Shown here: positions 7,583 through 15,965 of the stretch, in pieces | Layout of the letters: each line of letters begins with the position of its first letter | How positions within the stretch are numbered: the stretch's first letter is position 1 | Origin: Parabacteroides sp. PF5-9 | GTDB taxonomy: Bacteria > Bacteroidota > Bacteroidia > Bacteroidales > Tannerellaceae | Length of the DNA: 64,000 nucleotides | Direction of reading: 5' to 3' | NCBI RefSeq assembly: GCF_029893105.1 | Contig: NZ_JARXWG010000015.1 | Location: forward strand, 1 to 64,000 | Program-made: the position numbers and the translations under genes | Notes under the pieces: model-generated | What the model saw: the letters and a program-made list of their open reading frames with translations, nothing else | The model's database searches: none | What the model was told of the DNA's origin: nothing

Positions 7583-8737
7583 GTAAAGAACTTGTAACTG
7601 ATTATATTACAAATATAATAACCTTTTGGATATTTAAGAGGTAGTTCAACAATTATTCTCATATTTTATAACATAAAACGCCCAGACTTTTACAAGCCTA
7701 AGCGCTCAAACCTTATTTTAACTAAAGCCATATATGTTACATGGCTGGAAATAGCCTTACAAAGAAAAAGAGATTATTCCATTTGAAAAAGACGGAACAA
7801 GTTGCAAGGAATAAATTTTAAGGCGTTTTTCGTAACAACATACTTATAGATACTCGGATGATGAAAGCGGGTTGCTTGTCAACAAAGTCAAGTTCACAAT
7901 TGCTTCAGAAAACGCAATTTTAGTTTCTGTTGGTAATGCCATTTTGCTATTAAAATCGATTCATCTGTGTTATAATTCATTAAAAAGCTACTTTTTACTA
8001 ACTCGTGTTTTGGTGATATTGGGTAAAATAGACGCTTGTTTTGCGTATTTTAGGCAAAAGATGGTTTGTTTTTGAGTTTTTTATGCTGCTCTTTCCGGTG
8101 ATTTATCTGCATAACAGCAACAAGTTATGCAGAAGACTTTCGAGAAGCATCTAAGCCGTTTTAAAAATCATTTAGATGAATTTTTGAGGGGCTGAAATAG
8201 ACCGAAAAATGGACTCAAAAACAGTTCGTTTTTTTCCAGAATAGCTATTTTTTCATACAGGGTAAAATGGATAAGATAATATGATAATCAATGTTTGTTG
8301 TAAAAAATAACTTCAAATCCAGCCCATTTTTTCGTACAGCCTCGTGTATGGCTCCAAATAGACGAATGTCGAAGGGGTTCAATTGACACATTGCTAAAAT
8401 TGACAAAGTGTCAATTGGCGGATTCCGTTTTGTTTCGGAGTAAAATCTTTCTTGCCTTGTATGATGTAGAGATGCTGAAAATCCGGCTGTAATCCTTTTT
8501 TCTTTATATTTGTGGGTGAGTTGTGTCACAAGCACAAGCGGTTTGGCGTAAGTGACGGTGTGGGTTCGCAAAAAAACTGGAGTAAATGATTGGTTGATAA
8601 GAACCTATTTTGTTGATATCAATGATTATAATAACGCTAACTTTAGGCGGATTACTTGGGTTTTCAATTGAAAAATAATGAAGAAGAAGTGGGATTACAC
8701 TCAGCTTTGAGCGTTAAAACATAATTACAAAGACAAA
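7583..8737. other. gene-poor region with a non-coding repeat
   Basis: More than 1.1 kb has no convincing gene. Open frames here (for example 7872-8075 plus and 8245-8571 minus) have no recognisable protein pattern and overlap the repeat at 7985-8418, which is shared with a second non-coding region near 61.4-61.8 kb. The part from 7600 to 7980 is AT-rich, and I see nothing definite in it. The part from 8420 to 8737 is likewise empty apart from very short open frames. Confidence 0.6.
7985..8418 (+). repeat. diverged non-coding repeat, copy 1
   Basis: This stretch aligns colinearly with 61405-61815. Shared blocks include TTTTTACTAACT, ACAGCAACAAGTTATGCAG, TTTTAAAAATCAT, TCCAGAATAG, ATTTTTTCAT, CTCAAATCCA-like and AAAGTGTCAATT. 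Both copies are in the same orientation, full of stops in all frames, and lie in gene-poor intergenic DNA. Near its right end copy 1 has an inverted repeat, CAATTGACAC at 8380-8389 and GTGTCAATTG at 8408-8417, which could form a hairpin. The nature of the repeat is unknown; a structured RNA or the remnant of a mobile element are possible. Confidence 0.7.
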
Positions 8738-9085
8738 ATGTTCAACGAAATTTGTATATACGAGGCAAAAATAAATAAGCAGGAGGAAATAGAAACTTTA
8801 ATGAGAGAAGTGGCTGATTTTTATCTTGCTCAGGATGGAGTTCTTGATGTGAAATACATAAAGAGAACCCACCGTCAGAAAGATTTTAATGCGGTAAAAG
8901 AGGGAGAATTACCTGTAAAACTGACCCGACAAATTGGAAAAATAACTTACATTTTGTATTGGGTATTAGACAGTGAAGAAGCACACGCTCGAGTTTCAAA
9001 ACTTGGATTGGAGAAATTTTACAAACGTTGGACTCGTTGCTTGACAACAATGCCGAAAATATTGTTAGGAGAAAATGTTGTATAA
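8738..9085 (+). CDS. small protein, possible ABM-type dimeric alpha/beta-barrel
   Basis: A 115-residue soluble protein. The order of a beta strand (EICIYEAKI), a helix (QEEIETLMREVADFYLAQ), strand (GVLDVKYIKRT), strand (KITYILYWVLD) and helix (SEEAHARVSKLGLEKFYKRW) matches the antibiotic-biosynthesis-monooxygenase (ABM) ferredoxin-like fold. No catalytic residues can be assigned. It precedes the FecCD-type permease gene by 77 bases, but that gene has its own promoter. Some ABM proteins degrade heme, and the neighbouring transporter could carry heme or cobalamin, but this link is speculative. The fold call is tentative. Confidence 0.6.
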   Translation: MFNEICIYEAKINKQEEIETLMREVADFYLAQDGVLDVKYIKRTHRQKDFNAVKEGELPVKLTRQIGKITYILYWVLDSEEAHARVSKLGLEKFYKRWTRCLTTMPKILLGENVV

Positions 9086-9149
9086 TGATGGATCACCACA
9101 AAACCGAATCAGTATGCGATCGGCAGCGAAGAGTTGTCTAAAAAAGCAC

Positions 9150-9157
9150 TACCTTTG
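9150..9157 (+). promoter_or_regulatory. -7 promoter element of the FecCD permease gene
   Basis: TACCTTTG ends only five bases before the start codon at 9163. Since Bacteroidetes transcripts start several bases after this element, the mRNA would be leaderless or nearly so if this ATG is used. Confidence 0.55.
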
Positions 9158-9162
9158 CCTTC

Positions 9163-10197
9163 ATGAACAAACAGAGCGTGTTGTTTTATCCATTGCTTGC
9201 CGGCCTATTGCTGTTTTTGTTTATCGGTAGTCTGGCTTATGGGGCTGTTGCTATTCCGATCAGTGATGTTGTGGAGATCTTATTGGGTAAGGATGTTGAA
9301 CGAACAGCCTGGGAGCATATCGTTTTACACGCCCGCTTGCCTCAGGCGGTAACAGCTTTACTGGCGGGTGCCTCATTGGCTACCAGCGGTCTGTTGTTGC
9401 AAACGCTTTTCCGCAACCCTTTGGCGGGGCCATCTATTCTGGGGATCAGCGATGGAGCCAATCTGGGTGTGGCTATTGTTATGCTTTATCTGGGAGGTTC
9501 GCTGAAACAACTGACCGGTTGGGCAGTTACCGGTTATCTGGCTATTATATTGGCGGCATTTGCCGGGGCATGTATTGTCTTGGGATTGATCATCTATTTT
9601 TCATCTAAAGTAAGGAGTAATGTCATGTTGCTGATCATCGGGATTATGATCGGTTATCTGGCTTCATCGGTGATCTCGATATTGAATTATTATGCTGCGG
9701 CAGACAAAGTGCATACGTTTGTGATGTGGGGATTGGGTAATTTTGCAGGGGTCTCGGTCGATCAGTTGCCTTTCTTTGCACTTTGCACACTGGTCGGCCT
9801 GTTTTTTGCTATCGTGTTGATCAAGCCGTTGAACGCCTTGTTGTTGGGGGAAATGTATGCGGCTAATCTGGGGGTGAAAATCAAACAGACACGTATCTTT
9901 ATCTTGTTATGCACGGGTATTCTGACAGCTACTACCACAGCCTTTTGTGGACCGATCTCTTTTATCGGATTAGCTGTTCCTCATATTGCACGTTTGATGC
10001 TGGGAACCTCCAATCATAAATCGTTGGTGCCGGTCACCATGTTGTGTGGCTCTTGTATCGCACTTTTATGCAATATGTTGATGGTTGTGCCGGGTACCAA
10101 TACTATATTACCATTGAATGCTGTTACGCCGATTCTGGGTGCTCCAGTGATTATTTATGTGATTGTAAACCGGAAAAACATTCAATATTTTAATTGA
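9163..10197 (+). CDS. FecCD/BtuC-type ABC transporter permease
   Basis: A 344-residue inner-membrane protein with about ten hydrophobic helices. Family marks include LPQAVTALLAGASLATSGLLLQTLFRNPLAGPSILGISDGANLG near residues 60-105 and the conserved FCGPISFIGLAVPHIAR near residue 270, which forms the coupling helix that contacts the ATPase. The family imports Fe-siderophores, heme or vitamin B12 across the inner membrane. The ATPase gene follows after four bases. No periplasmic binding-protein gene is nearby, so the substrate-binding subunit is encoded elsewhere and the substrate cannot be told. Confidence 0.9.
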   Translation: MNKQSVLFYPLLAGLLLFLFIGSLAYGAVAIPISDVVEILLGKDVERTAWEHIVLHARLPQAVTALLAGASLATSGLLLQTLFRNPLAGPSILGISDGANLGVAIVMLYLGGSLKQLTGWAVTGYLAIILAAFAGACIVLGLIIYFSSKVRSNVMLLIIGIMIGYLASSVISILNYYAAADKVHTFVMWGLGNFAGVSVDQLPFFALCTLVGLFFAIVLIKPLNALLLGEMYAANLGVKIKQTRIFILLCTGILTATTTAFCGPISFIGLAVPHIARLMLGTSNHKSLVPVTMLCGSCIALLCNMLMVVPGTNTILPLNAVTPILGAPVIIYVIVNRKNIQYFN

Positions 10198-10201
10198 AAA
10201 G

Positions 10202-11200
10202 ATGAAGGGACAACCCGTTATAGAGACACAACAGTTACGTATCGGCTATCCGTTGAAAGGAGGGCGGCAGAAGGTGGTGCATGAGTCGCTCGATTTACAC
10301 TTGTATTGTGGCGAATTAACTTGTTTATTAGGGTTGAATGGTGCCGGAAAATCGACCTTGCTGCGTACATTGGCTGGTTTTCAGACGCCGTTGAGTGGCT
10401 CGGTTTTGTTGCAGGGAAAACCTTTGGTCACTTATCGTCAAGCAGCATTATCACTGACCATAGGGGTTGTTCTTACTGAGAAAACCAATGCGGGGGGCAT
10501 TACTGTCTATGAATTGGTCTCTTTGGGACGTCACCCCTACACCGGTTTTTTCGGACAGTTGAAACCACACGATCATGCGATTATTGAACAGGCTATAACG
10601 CTGGTAGGGATTGCTCACAAGGCGAACGCTTACATGTCGGAATTGAGTGACGGAGAACGTCAGAAGGCAATGATAGCCAAAGCGCTTGCGCAGGAGTGTC
10701 CGGTGATTATTCTGGATGAACCGACCGCTTATCTGGATATTACCAGTCGGATAGAAACGATGGTTTTGCTTCGTCGGTTAGCCGTTGAACAAGATAAGGC
10801 TGTATTACTCTCAACCCACGATCTCGAACAGGCGATTCAGCTGGGCGACCGGCTTTGGTTGCAGGAGAAAAACAGGCCGATGTTTTGCGGTACGCCTGAA
10901 GATTTGATTCTCAGTGGAACATTTGAGACCTTTTTCAGCAAAGAAGGAATTGCTTTTGATGCCTCTACAGGACGATTGAATACCGCATTGCCTACGCGTC
11001 CGATAGGGGTGGAGGGTGATTTCCTGACTTCATACTGGGTGGGGAATGCATTGGTTAGGAACGGCTATCGCCCGTCTCCGGTCGGAGATGATCAGATCAA
11101 CATTACCTGCCATTCACCTAAAGAGTTGACGCTTCGCTTTCCTGATGGAACAACATGCATGATAACGGCTATAGCGGATTTAATTGAACAACTTCGGTAA
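10202..11200 (+). CDS. FecE/BtuD-type ABC transporter ATP-binding protein with C-terminal extension
   Basis: A 332-residue ATPase that pairs with the permease just upstream. Walker A GLNGAGKST is at residues 44-52, the signature LSDGE at 148-152 (canonical LSGGQ), Walker B VIILDEP at 168-174, and the switch histidine in LLSTHDLEQA. The family is usually about 250-260 residues; here about 75-80 extra residues follow, with a small alpha/beta pattern (FLTSYWVGNALVRNGY ... ELTLRFPDG). This may be a regulatory or dimer domain. The start is placed four bases after the permease stop, so the two are translated from one message. Confidence 0.88.
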   Translation: MKGQPVIETQQLRIGYPLKGGRQKVVHESLDLHLYCGELTCLLGLNGAGKSTLLRTLAGFQTPLSGSVLLQGKPLVTYRQAALSLTIGVVLTEKTNAGGITVYELVSLGRHPYTGFFGQLKPHDHAIIEQAITLVGIAHKANAYMSELSDGERQKAMIAKALAQECPVIILDEPTAYLDITSRIETMVLLRRLAVEQDKAVLLSTHDLEQAIQLGDRLWLQEKNRPMFCGTPEDLILSGTFETFFSKEGIAFDASTGRLNTALPTRPIGVEGDFLTSYWVGNALVRNGYRPSPVGDDQINITCHSPKELTLRFPDGTTCMITAIADLIEQLR

Positions 11201-11208
11201 TTGATCGT

Positions 11209-11928
11209 ATGGCAAACTCCTATTTTCAATTTAAGCAATTTATGATCAGGCAGGATAAATGTGCGATGAAAGTCGGGACTGATGGTGTTTTGCTCGGAGC
11301 ATGGGTTGATTTGCCTTCGGGAATAAGTCGGATACTGGATGTTGGTACAGGAAGTGGGCTGATCGCCTTGATGTTGGCACAACGTACAGCGGAAACATTT
11401 ATAACGGCTATTGATGTGGACAGGGATGCTTATCTTCAGGCTGTAGAGAATGTTTCAGCTTCTGTTTTCAAAGAGCGCATACAGGTGTCGCATCTCTCAT
11501 TGAATGCATATGTGGAGACGGTCGCAGATACATTTGAACTGATTGTTTCAAATCCTCCTTATTTTAATCATGCTCTGTTGTCACCGGATATCAAACGAAC
11601 GATAGCAAGGCATTCGGTTGAATTGTCGTTGGACAGTCTGATTGCAGATAGCCGAAAATTATTGGCGCCGAATGGACGGATCGCTTTGATTCTTCCTGCC
11701 GACCAACAGGAGGCTTTGGAACAAACCATTAAACGTTATGGCTTTTTTATGACTCGTTTGACAGCGGTTATTCCAACCGTAGGAGCAGTCCCTAAACGTA
11801 TTCTTGTGGAGATAACCACCGAGCAAGGTCTTTCTTTTGTGCAAAACAGGTTGACGATTGAAAGCAGCAGACATCAATATACGGATGATTACATTGCGCT
11901 TACAAAAGCATTTTATCTGAAGATGTAA
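11209..11928 (+). CDS. trmN6: tRNA1(Val) adenine-37 N6-methyltransferase (TrmN6/YfiC)
   Basis: A 239-residue SAM-dependent methyltransferase. The N-terminal FQFKQFMIRQDKCAMKVGTDGVLLGAW is the family's opening motif. The SAM-binding ILDVGTGSGLIAL follows at about residues 44-56, and the adenine-binding NPPYF at about 119-123. The family methylates N6 of A37 in tRNA-Val. It begins eight bases after the ABC ATPase and may share its message. Its 3' end overlaps the convergent lipid kinase gene by 16 bases. Confidence 0.85.
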   Translation: MANSYFQFKQFMIRQDKCAMKVGTDGVLLGAWVDLPSGISRILDVGTGSGLIALMLAQRTAETFITAIDVDRDAYLQAVENVSASVFKERIQVSHLSLNAYVETVADTFELIVSNPPYFNHALLSPDIKRTIARHSVELSLDSLIADSRKLLAPNGRIALILPADQQEALEQTIKRYGFFMTRLTAVIPTVGAVPKRILVEITTEQGLSFVQNRLTIESSRHQYTDDYIALTKAFYLKM

Positions 11929-12884
11929 GGTAGTTTGTTGTCGAAGAACCGGGTTACTTGTCCGAATAGATTATAGACCTCTTCCGTAAACGAAACTTCC
12001 TCTGGTGTATAGACTTTTAAGGCGTGAGGGATGATGGAAATATCGATACGATTGCCGACCATTACCGGTTCTCCGTCGAGGTGCATCACGCCGGGTTTTT
12101 GACGGATGATGGAGACTTTTTTAGCCTTTATGGTTTTAATCTTACTATTCCGGTCGATCTGCTTGGTGAAGAGTTGGATGGCAAGCGGTGCAATATCCAG
12201 AGGCGTAAAAGGGGATAAGATGGTTAAATCCATTTTTCCGTCTTCAATATCCGCATGCGGTGCGATAAAGGCGTTGTTGCCGTATTGTGAAGCGTTGGCA
12301 CAGGCCACCAGGAACGCTTTCTCTTTGATGGTCTGATCGTCGACAAGCAGTTCGTAGGGCTCGGGTTTATAACTTAAATATTCTTCAATGGTGTTTTTGA
12401 TATAGGTTAGAGAGCCCCGGTGCTTTTCGTGAGCAAATTTCTGACTGACAGCGGCATCAAATCCTACTCCGCAGGTGGTAAAAAAAGTCCGGTCGTTTGC
12501 CTGGCAGCTATCGATTGTGGTGATATGTCCTTTAATGATGACCTCGAGCGCCCGTTTCGTATCCATGGGAATATGGAGTTCTCTGGCTAACCCATTCCCC
12601 GATCCTTTGGGTATAATACCCAGGATAGCCTCGGAATGCAACATCGCCTGGGCGATCTCGTTAATGGTTCCGTCACCACCTACGGCAAGAATGGTATGTG
12701 CGCCTTCCTGAATAGCTTGTCGGGTCAGTTCGCTGGCATGTCCGGCGTATTCGGTAAATGAGATATTCAACAGACTTTCTTCCCGCTGACAAATCTCCTC
12801 GATCATTTTAGGTATTTTCCGTTTGGAGCCTACGCCGGATATAGGGTTGATAATTGCCTGGACTTTTTTGTTTTTCCTATGCAT
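11913..12884 (-). CDS. diacylglycerol kinase-family lipid kinase (YegS-like)
   Basis: A 323-residue soluble lipid kinase. INPISGVGSKRK (residues 12-23) and the nucleotide-binding GGDGTINEIAQAM (near residue 70) are the catalytic-domain signatures; CGVGFDAAVS and the C-terminal DGEP segment complete the YegS/DAGK pattern. It phosphorylates a lipid hydroxyl group using ATP. The gene is divergent from serine palmitoyltransferase, with 167 bases between them, so a sphinganine, ceramide or diacylglycerol substrate is plausible. That substrate is inferred from the neighbour only. Confidence 0.85.
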   Translation of the reverse strand: MHRKNKKVQAIINPISGVGSKRKIPKMIEEICQREESLLNISFTEYAGHASELTRQAIQEGAHTILAVGGDGTINEIAQAMLHSEAILGIIPKGSGNGLARELHIPMDTKRALEVIIKGHITTIDSCQANDRTFFTTCGVGFDAAVSQKFAHEKHRGSLTYIKNTIEEYLSYKPEPYELLVDDQTIKEKAFLVACANASQYGNNAFIAPHADIEDGKMDLTILSPFTPLDIAPLAIQLFTKQIDRNSKIKTIKAKKVSIIRQKPGVMHLDGEPVMVGNRIDISIIPHALKVYTPEEVSFTEEVYNLFGQVTRFFDNKLPYIFR

Positions 12885-12912
12885 TCTGCTCTCTTTAATG
12901 CTGCTAAGTAAA

Positions 12913-12920
12913 CAAAAATA
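12913..12920 (-). promoter_or_regulatory. candidate -7 element of the lipid kinase gene
   Basis: The minus strand reads TATTTTTG, 28 bases before the start codon. It is back to back with the serine palmitoyltransferase promoter. Confidence 0.45.
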
Positions 12921-12973
12921 ACGCTTTTAGCAAACTTTTATTGCATGCCGACATATATAAGTTATTTTTTTAC

Positions 12974-12981
12974 TACTTTTG
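12974..12981 (+). promoter_or_regulatory. -7 promoter element of the serine palmitoyltransferase gene
   Basis: TACTTTTG fits TAnnTTTG. The start codon is 70 bases further on, giving a leader of moderate length. Confidence 0.5.
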
Positions 12982-13051
12982 CGGCTGGATTTGCCGAAAC
13001 ATAGGAGTTATGTAAAAACCAAATCTGGTTCATTTTAAAACAATTAGCGAG

Positions 13052-14263
13052 ATGGAAACTCTCTCTTCAACACATATGAGACTTTTACAGGAGAAATTAG
13101 CCAAGTATGATGCTCCTCAGCGTGCGATGGCTGCCGGAATATACCCTTATTTTAGAACGATCGAAAGTGATCAGGATACCGAAGTGGTTATTGATGGTAA
13201 GAAAGTGTTAATGTTTGGTTCTAACGCTTATCTGGGACTAACCAATCACCCAAAGGTCAAAGAAGCAGCTATAGAAGCTATTCGGAAATATGGTACCGGT
13301 TGTGCAGGTTCACGGTTCTTAAACGGAACACTCGATCTACATATTGAATTAGAGAAGCGTTTGGCTGAATTCGTCGGAAAAGAAGATGCGATTGTATACT
13401 CTACAGGTTTCCAGGTTAATCTGGGGGTTGTTTCTTGTCTGACCGGACGTGAAGATTATATTCTTTGGGATGAATTGGATCACGCCTCTATTATCGAAGG
13501 ACATCGCTTGTCGTTCTCTACTAAGCTGAAGTTCAAGCATAATGATATGGAATCTCTGGAGAAACAACTTCAGAAATGTGAACCGGATAAGGTGAAATTG
13601 ATTGTTGTAGACGGAGTCTTCAGTATGGAGGGTGATATTGCGAATTTACCTGCTATTGTGAAGTTGGCTAAAAAATACAATGCCAGTCTGATGGTTGATG
13701 AAGCGCATGGTATTGGCGTATTGGGTGATCATGGACGCGGTACGTGTAATCATTTTGGCGTTGAAAATGACGTAGATCTGATTATGGGTACATTCAGTAA
13801 ATCGTTTGCTTCTATCGGTGGTTTCATCGCTTCAGATAAAGAGGTTATTAATTATCTACGCCATCATTCCCGCTCTTATATATTCAGTGCCAGTAATACG
13901 CCGGCAGCGACTGCTGCAACGATTGCATCTTTAGATATTATGCTGAGTGAACCTGAACGTATTGCTCATCTGTGGGATCTGACAAATTATGCCTTGAAAG
14001 GCTTCCGCGATATGGGATGTGAAATCGGACATACTTCAACCCCTATTATTCCACTCTTTATCAGGGATAATGATTTGACATTTATGGTTGTTCGTGAGTT
14101 GTTTGAAGCTGGTGTATTTGTTAATCCGGTAGTTTCGCCGGCTGTTGCACCGGAAGATACATTGATTCGTTTCTCGCTGATGGCGACTCATACAAAAGAG
14201 CAACTGGATTATGCCATGAATACGATTGAAAAAGTCTTTAAAAAGCGTGGTATCCTGAAATAA
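13052..14263 (+). CDS. spt: serine palmitoyltransferase (sphingolipid synthesis)
   Basis: A 403-residue PLP enzyme of the alpha-oxoamine synthase family, which joins serine to a fatty acyl-CoA or acyl-ACP to make 3-ketosphinganine. The PLP lysine is K250 in GTFSKSFASIGG; H144 (ELDHASI), D216 and H219 (VDEAHG) are the expected cofactor contacts. The N-terminal YPYFRTIES and the SNAYLGLTNHP segment fit the Bacteroides sphingolipid enzyme better than KBL or BioF, which are its closest relatives in fold. Sphingolipids are a hallmark of Bacteroidetes membranes. The gene stands alone and is divergent from a lipid kinase gene. BioF or KBL activity cannot be fully excluded without phylogeny. Confidence 0.85.
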   Translation: METLSSTHMRLLQEKLAKYDAPQRAMAAGIYPYFRTIESDQDTEVVIDGKKVLMFGSNAYLGLTNHPKVKEAAIEAIRKYGTGCAGSRFLNGTLDLHIELEKRLAEFVGKEDAIVYSTGFQVNLGVVSCLTGREDYILWDELDHASIIEGHRLSFSTKLKFKHNDMESLEKQLQKCEPDKVKLIVVDGVFSMEGDIANLPAIVKLAKKYNASLMVDEAHGIGVLGDHGRGTCNHFGVENDVDLIMGTFSKSFASIGGFIASDKEVINYLRHHSRSYIFSASNTPAATAATIASLDIMLSEPERIAHLWDLTNYALKGFRDMGCEIGHTSTPIIPLFIRDNDLTFMVVRELFEAGVFVNPVVSPAVAPEDTLIRFSLMATHTKEQLDYAMNTIEKVFKKRGILK

Positions 14264-14318
14264 TCCTTTGTTTTTCTGATTTTCATTATTAAATGGTTTG
14301 GCTTGTTTGTGGTTAATT

Positions 14319-14334
14319 ATCTCCTTTTGGAGAT
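14319..14334 (+). terminator. weak hairpin after serine palmitoyltransferase
   Basis: ATCTCC and GGAGAT pair around TTTT. There is no clear T tract, so termination is doubtful. Confidence 0.25.
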
Positions 14335-14428
14335 GGTTGATGTTGTTTTTTGTGTGAGTATCTGAAGTCTGTTTTTGTTCTTTTATTAAGATTATTCTTT
14401 ATTTTTGGAGCCAAATAATGATGTGAAT

Positions 14429-15457
14429 ATGAGAAGTTTTGCAAGTGATAATAATTCGGGAGTACATCCGCGTATTATGGAAGCCATTGTTGAAGCGAAT
14501 CAAGACCATGCTGTAGGTTATGGTGATGATCCCTGGACTTTGACGGCAATCGAAAAAATAAAAGAGGTATTTGGTGAGGTAGCTTCGCCTTTTTTTGTAT
14601 TTAATGGGACGGGAGCAAATACGGTTGCACTACAAGCAGCAACTTTGCCATTTCATTCTATTTTATGTGCTGATACGGCTCATATTTATGTTGATGAATG
14701 TGGCGCTCCTGCGCGAATGACTGGTTGTACGGTGACTCCAATCCCCACATCGGATGGTAAATTGACTCCTGAACTCATAAAACCCCATTTGCAACATTTT
14801 GGCGTATGTCATCATCCACAACCGAAAGTGGTCTATATCTCTCAGGTATCTGAGTTGGGTACGGTTTACACGGTTGAGGAGATAAAGGCCTTGGCTGACC
14901 TTCTTCATGCGCATAAGATGTATCTGCATATGGATGGGGCTCGACTGGCTAATGCCTGCGCCCATTTGAATTGTTCTATGAAGCAATTAACAGTTGATGC
15001 TGGTGTTGATATCCTTAGTTTTGGAGGTACTAAAAATGGGATGATGATGGGGGAGGCTGTTCTCTCTTTTCGTTCGGAGTTGACAGAGAATCTTCAGTTT
15101 TATCGCAAACAATCGGCGCAACTGGCTTCTAAAATGCGTTATCTTTCTGCGCAGTTTAGTGCTTACCTGACGAATAATCTGTGGTTTGAAAATGCGTGTA
15201 AAGCCAATATCAGTGCTGCGAAATTAGCTGAGATCCTGGAGCAGTATCCACAAGTCTGCTTGACTCAAAAGGTAGAGTCAAATCAACTGTTCTTTACTAT
15301 TCCTCCTGCGGCTTTGGAAGAGTTGCAAAAGCATTATTTTTTCTACATCTGGAATGAAGAACGCAATGAGGCTCGTCTGGTAACCTCCTGGGATACCAGT
15401 GGTGAAGACATTGCGGCTATAGAACAGACTTTTCGCGAAATCTTTCTCTCTGTGTAG
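14429..15457 (+). CDS. low-specificity L-threonine aldolase
   Basis: The start is set at ATG 14429 (MRSFASDNN), which matches the family N-terminus; an open frame from a TTG eight codons earlier is not needed. The 342-residue PLP enzyme cleaves L-threonine or allo-threonine to glycine and acetaldehyde. The PLP lysine is K202 in SFGGTKNGMM, the ring-stacking histidine is H85 in DTAHIYVDE, and D169 of HMDGARL binds the pyridine nitrogen. The length is normal. Its stop is next to the stop of the convergent sigma factor gene. Confidence 0.85.
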   Translation: MRSFASDNNSGVHPRIMEAIVEANQDHAVGYGDDPWTLTAIEKIKEVFGEVASPFFVFNGTGANTVALQAATLPFHSILCADTAHIYVDECGAPARMTGCTVTPIPTSDGKLTPELIKPHLQHFGVCHHPQPKVVYISQVSELGTVYTVEEIKALADLLHAHKMYLHMDGARLANACAHLNCSMKQLTVDAGVDILSFGGTKNGMMMGEAVLSFRSELTENLQFYRKQSAQLASKMRYLSAQFSAYLTNNLWFENACKANISAAKLAEILEQYPQVCLTQKVESNQLFFTIPPAALEELQKHYFFYIWNEERNEARLVTSWDTSGEDIAAIEQTFREIFLSV

Positions 15458-15458
15458 A

Positions 15459-15965
15459 TTAATCTTCCCGGTATTGTTTGAGGGTTTTGCGCAGGATTCT
15501 ACGCGCAAAAAAGATTCGACTTTTGACAGTTCCTAAAGGGATCGCTAAAATTGCTGCAATTTCATTGTAGGAATAGCCGGAGAGGAATAAAGAAAAAGGT
15601 TTTTTAAAGTCAGGATTTAATCGGTTGATCAATGTGGCAATTTCTAATAACCTGAAATTAGACTCCGGAGAGCTATACCCATCACCTGTTATGTCCAGAT
15701 TGTAAATATCTGCATTGGAATCGATCACGGATTGTGTTCGTATCATTTTGTGATAGTTGTTGATAAACAGATTGCGCATGATGGTTAATACCCAGCCTTT
15801 AAAGTTTATGTTGTCAGTGAATTTATCTTTACAGCCAAGTACTCTTAGGGTCGTATCCTGCATGAGGTCTTCAGCGTCATCGCTGTTTGAGGTCAGTTGC
15901 ATGGCAAAGTTAAACATGTTCTTTTGGATGCTTAACAGATTTTCTTCGAACTGTAATTGATTCAT
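15459..15965 (-). CDS. ECF-type RNA polymerase sigma factor
   Basis: A 168-residue sigma factor with only regions 2 and 4. Region 2 includes DDAEDLMQDTTLRVL (29-43) and NFKGWVLTIMRNLFINNYHK. Region 4 includes YSYNEIAAILAIPLGTVKSRIFFARRIL. No anti-sigma gene is adjacent. It is closely related over its whole length to the sigma factor at 55338-55841. It may drive stress or envelope genes; the divergent neighbour is a GlsB-type stress membrane protein, but regulation of it is only a guess. Confidence 0.88.
   Translation of the reverse strand: MNQLQFEENLLSIQKNMFNFAMQLTSNSDDAEDLMQDTTLRVLGCKDKFTDNINFKGWVLTIMRNLFINNYHKMIRTQSVIDSNADIYNLDITGDGYSSPESNFRLLEIATLINRLNPDFKKPFSLFLSGYSYNEIAAILAIPLGTVKSRIFFARRILRKTLKQYRED

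Noticed and set aside
7872-8075. 67-codon plus-strand open frame as a gene
   Set aside because: No promoter or protein pattern; it runs into the repeat region and has no counterpart in copy 2.
8245-8571. 108-codon minus-strand open frame as a gene
   Set aside because: It overlaps the non-coding repeat, has no family-like pattern, and copy 2 of the repeat does not keep the frame open.
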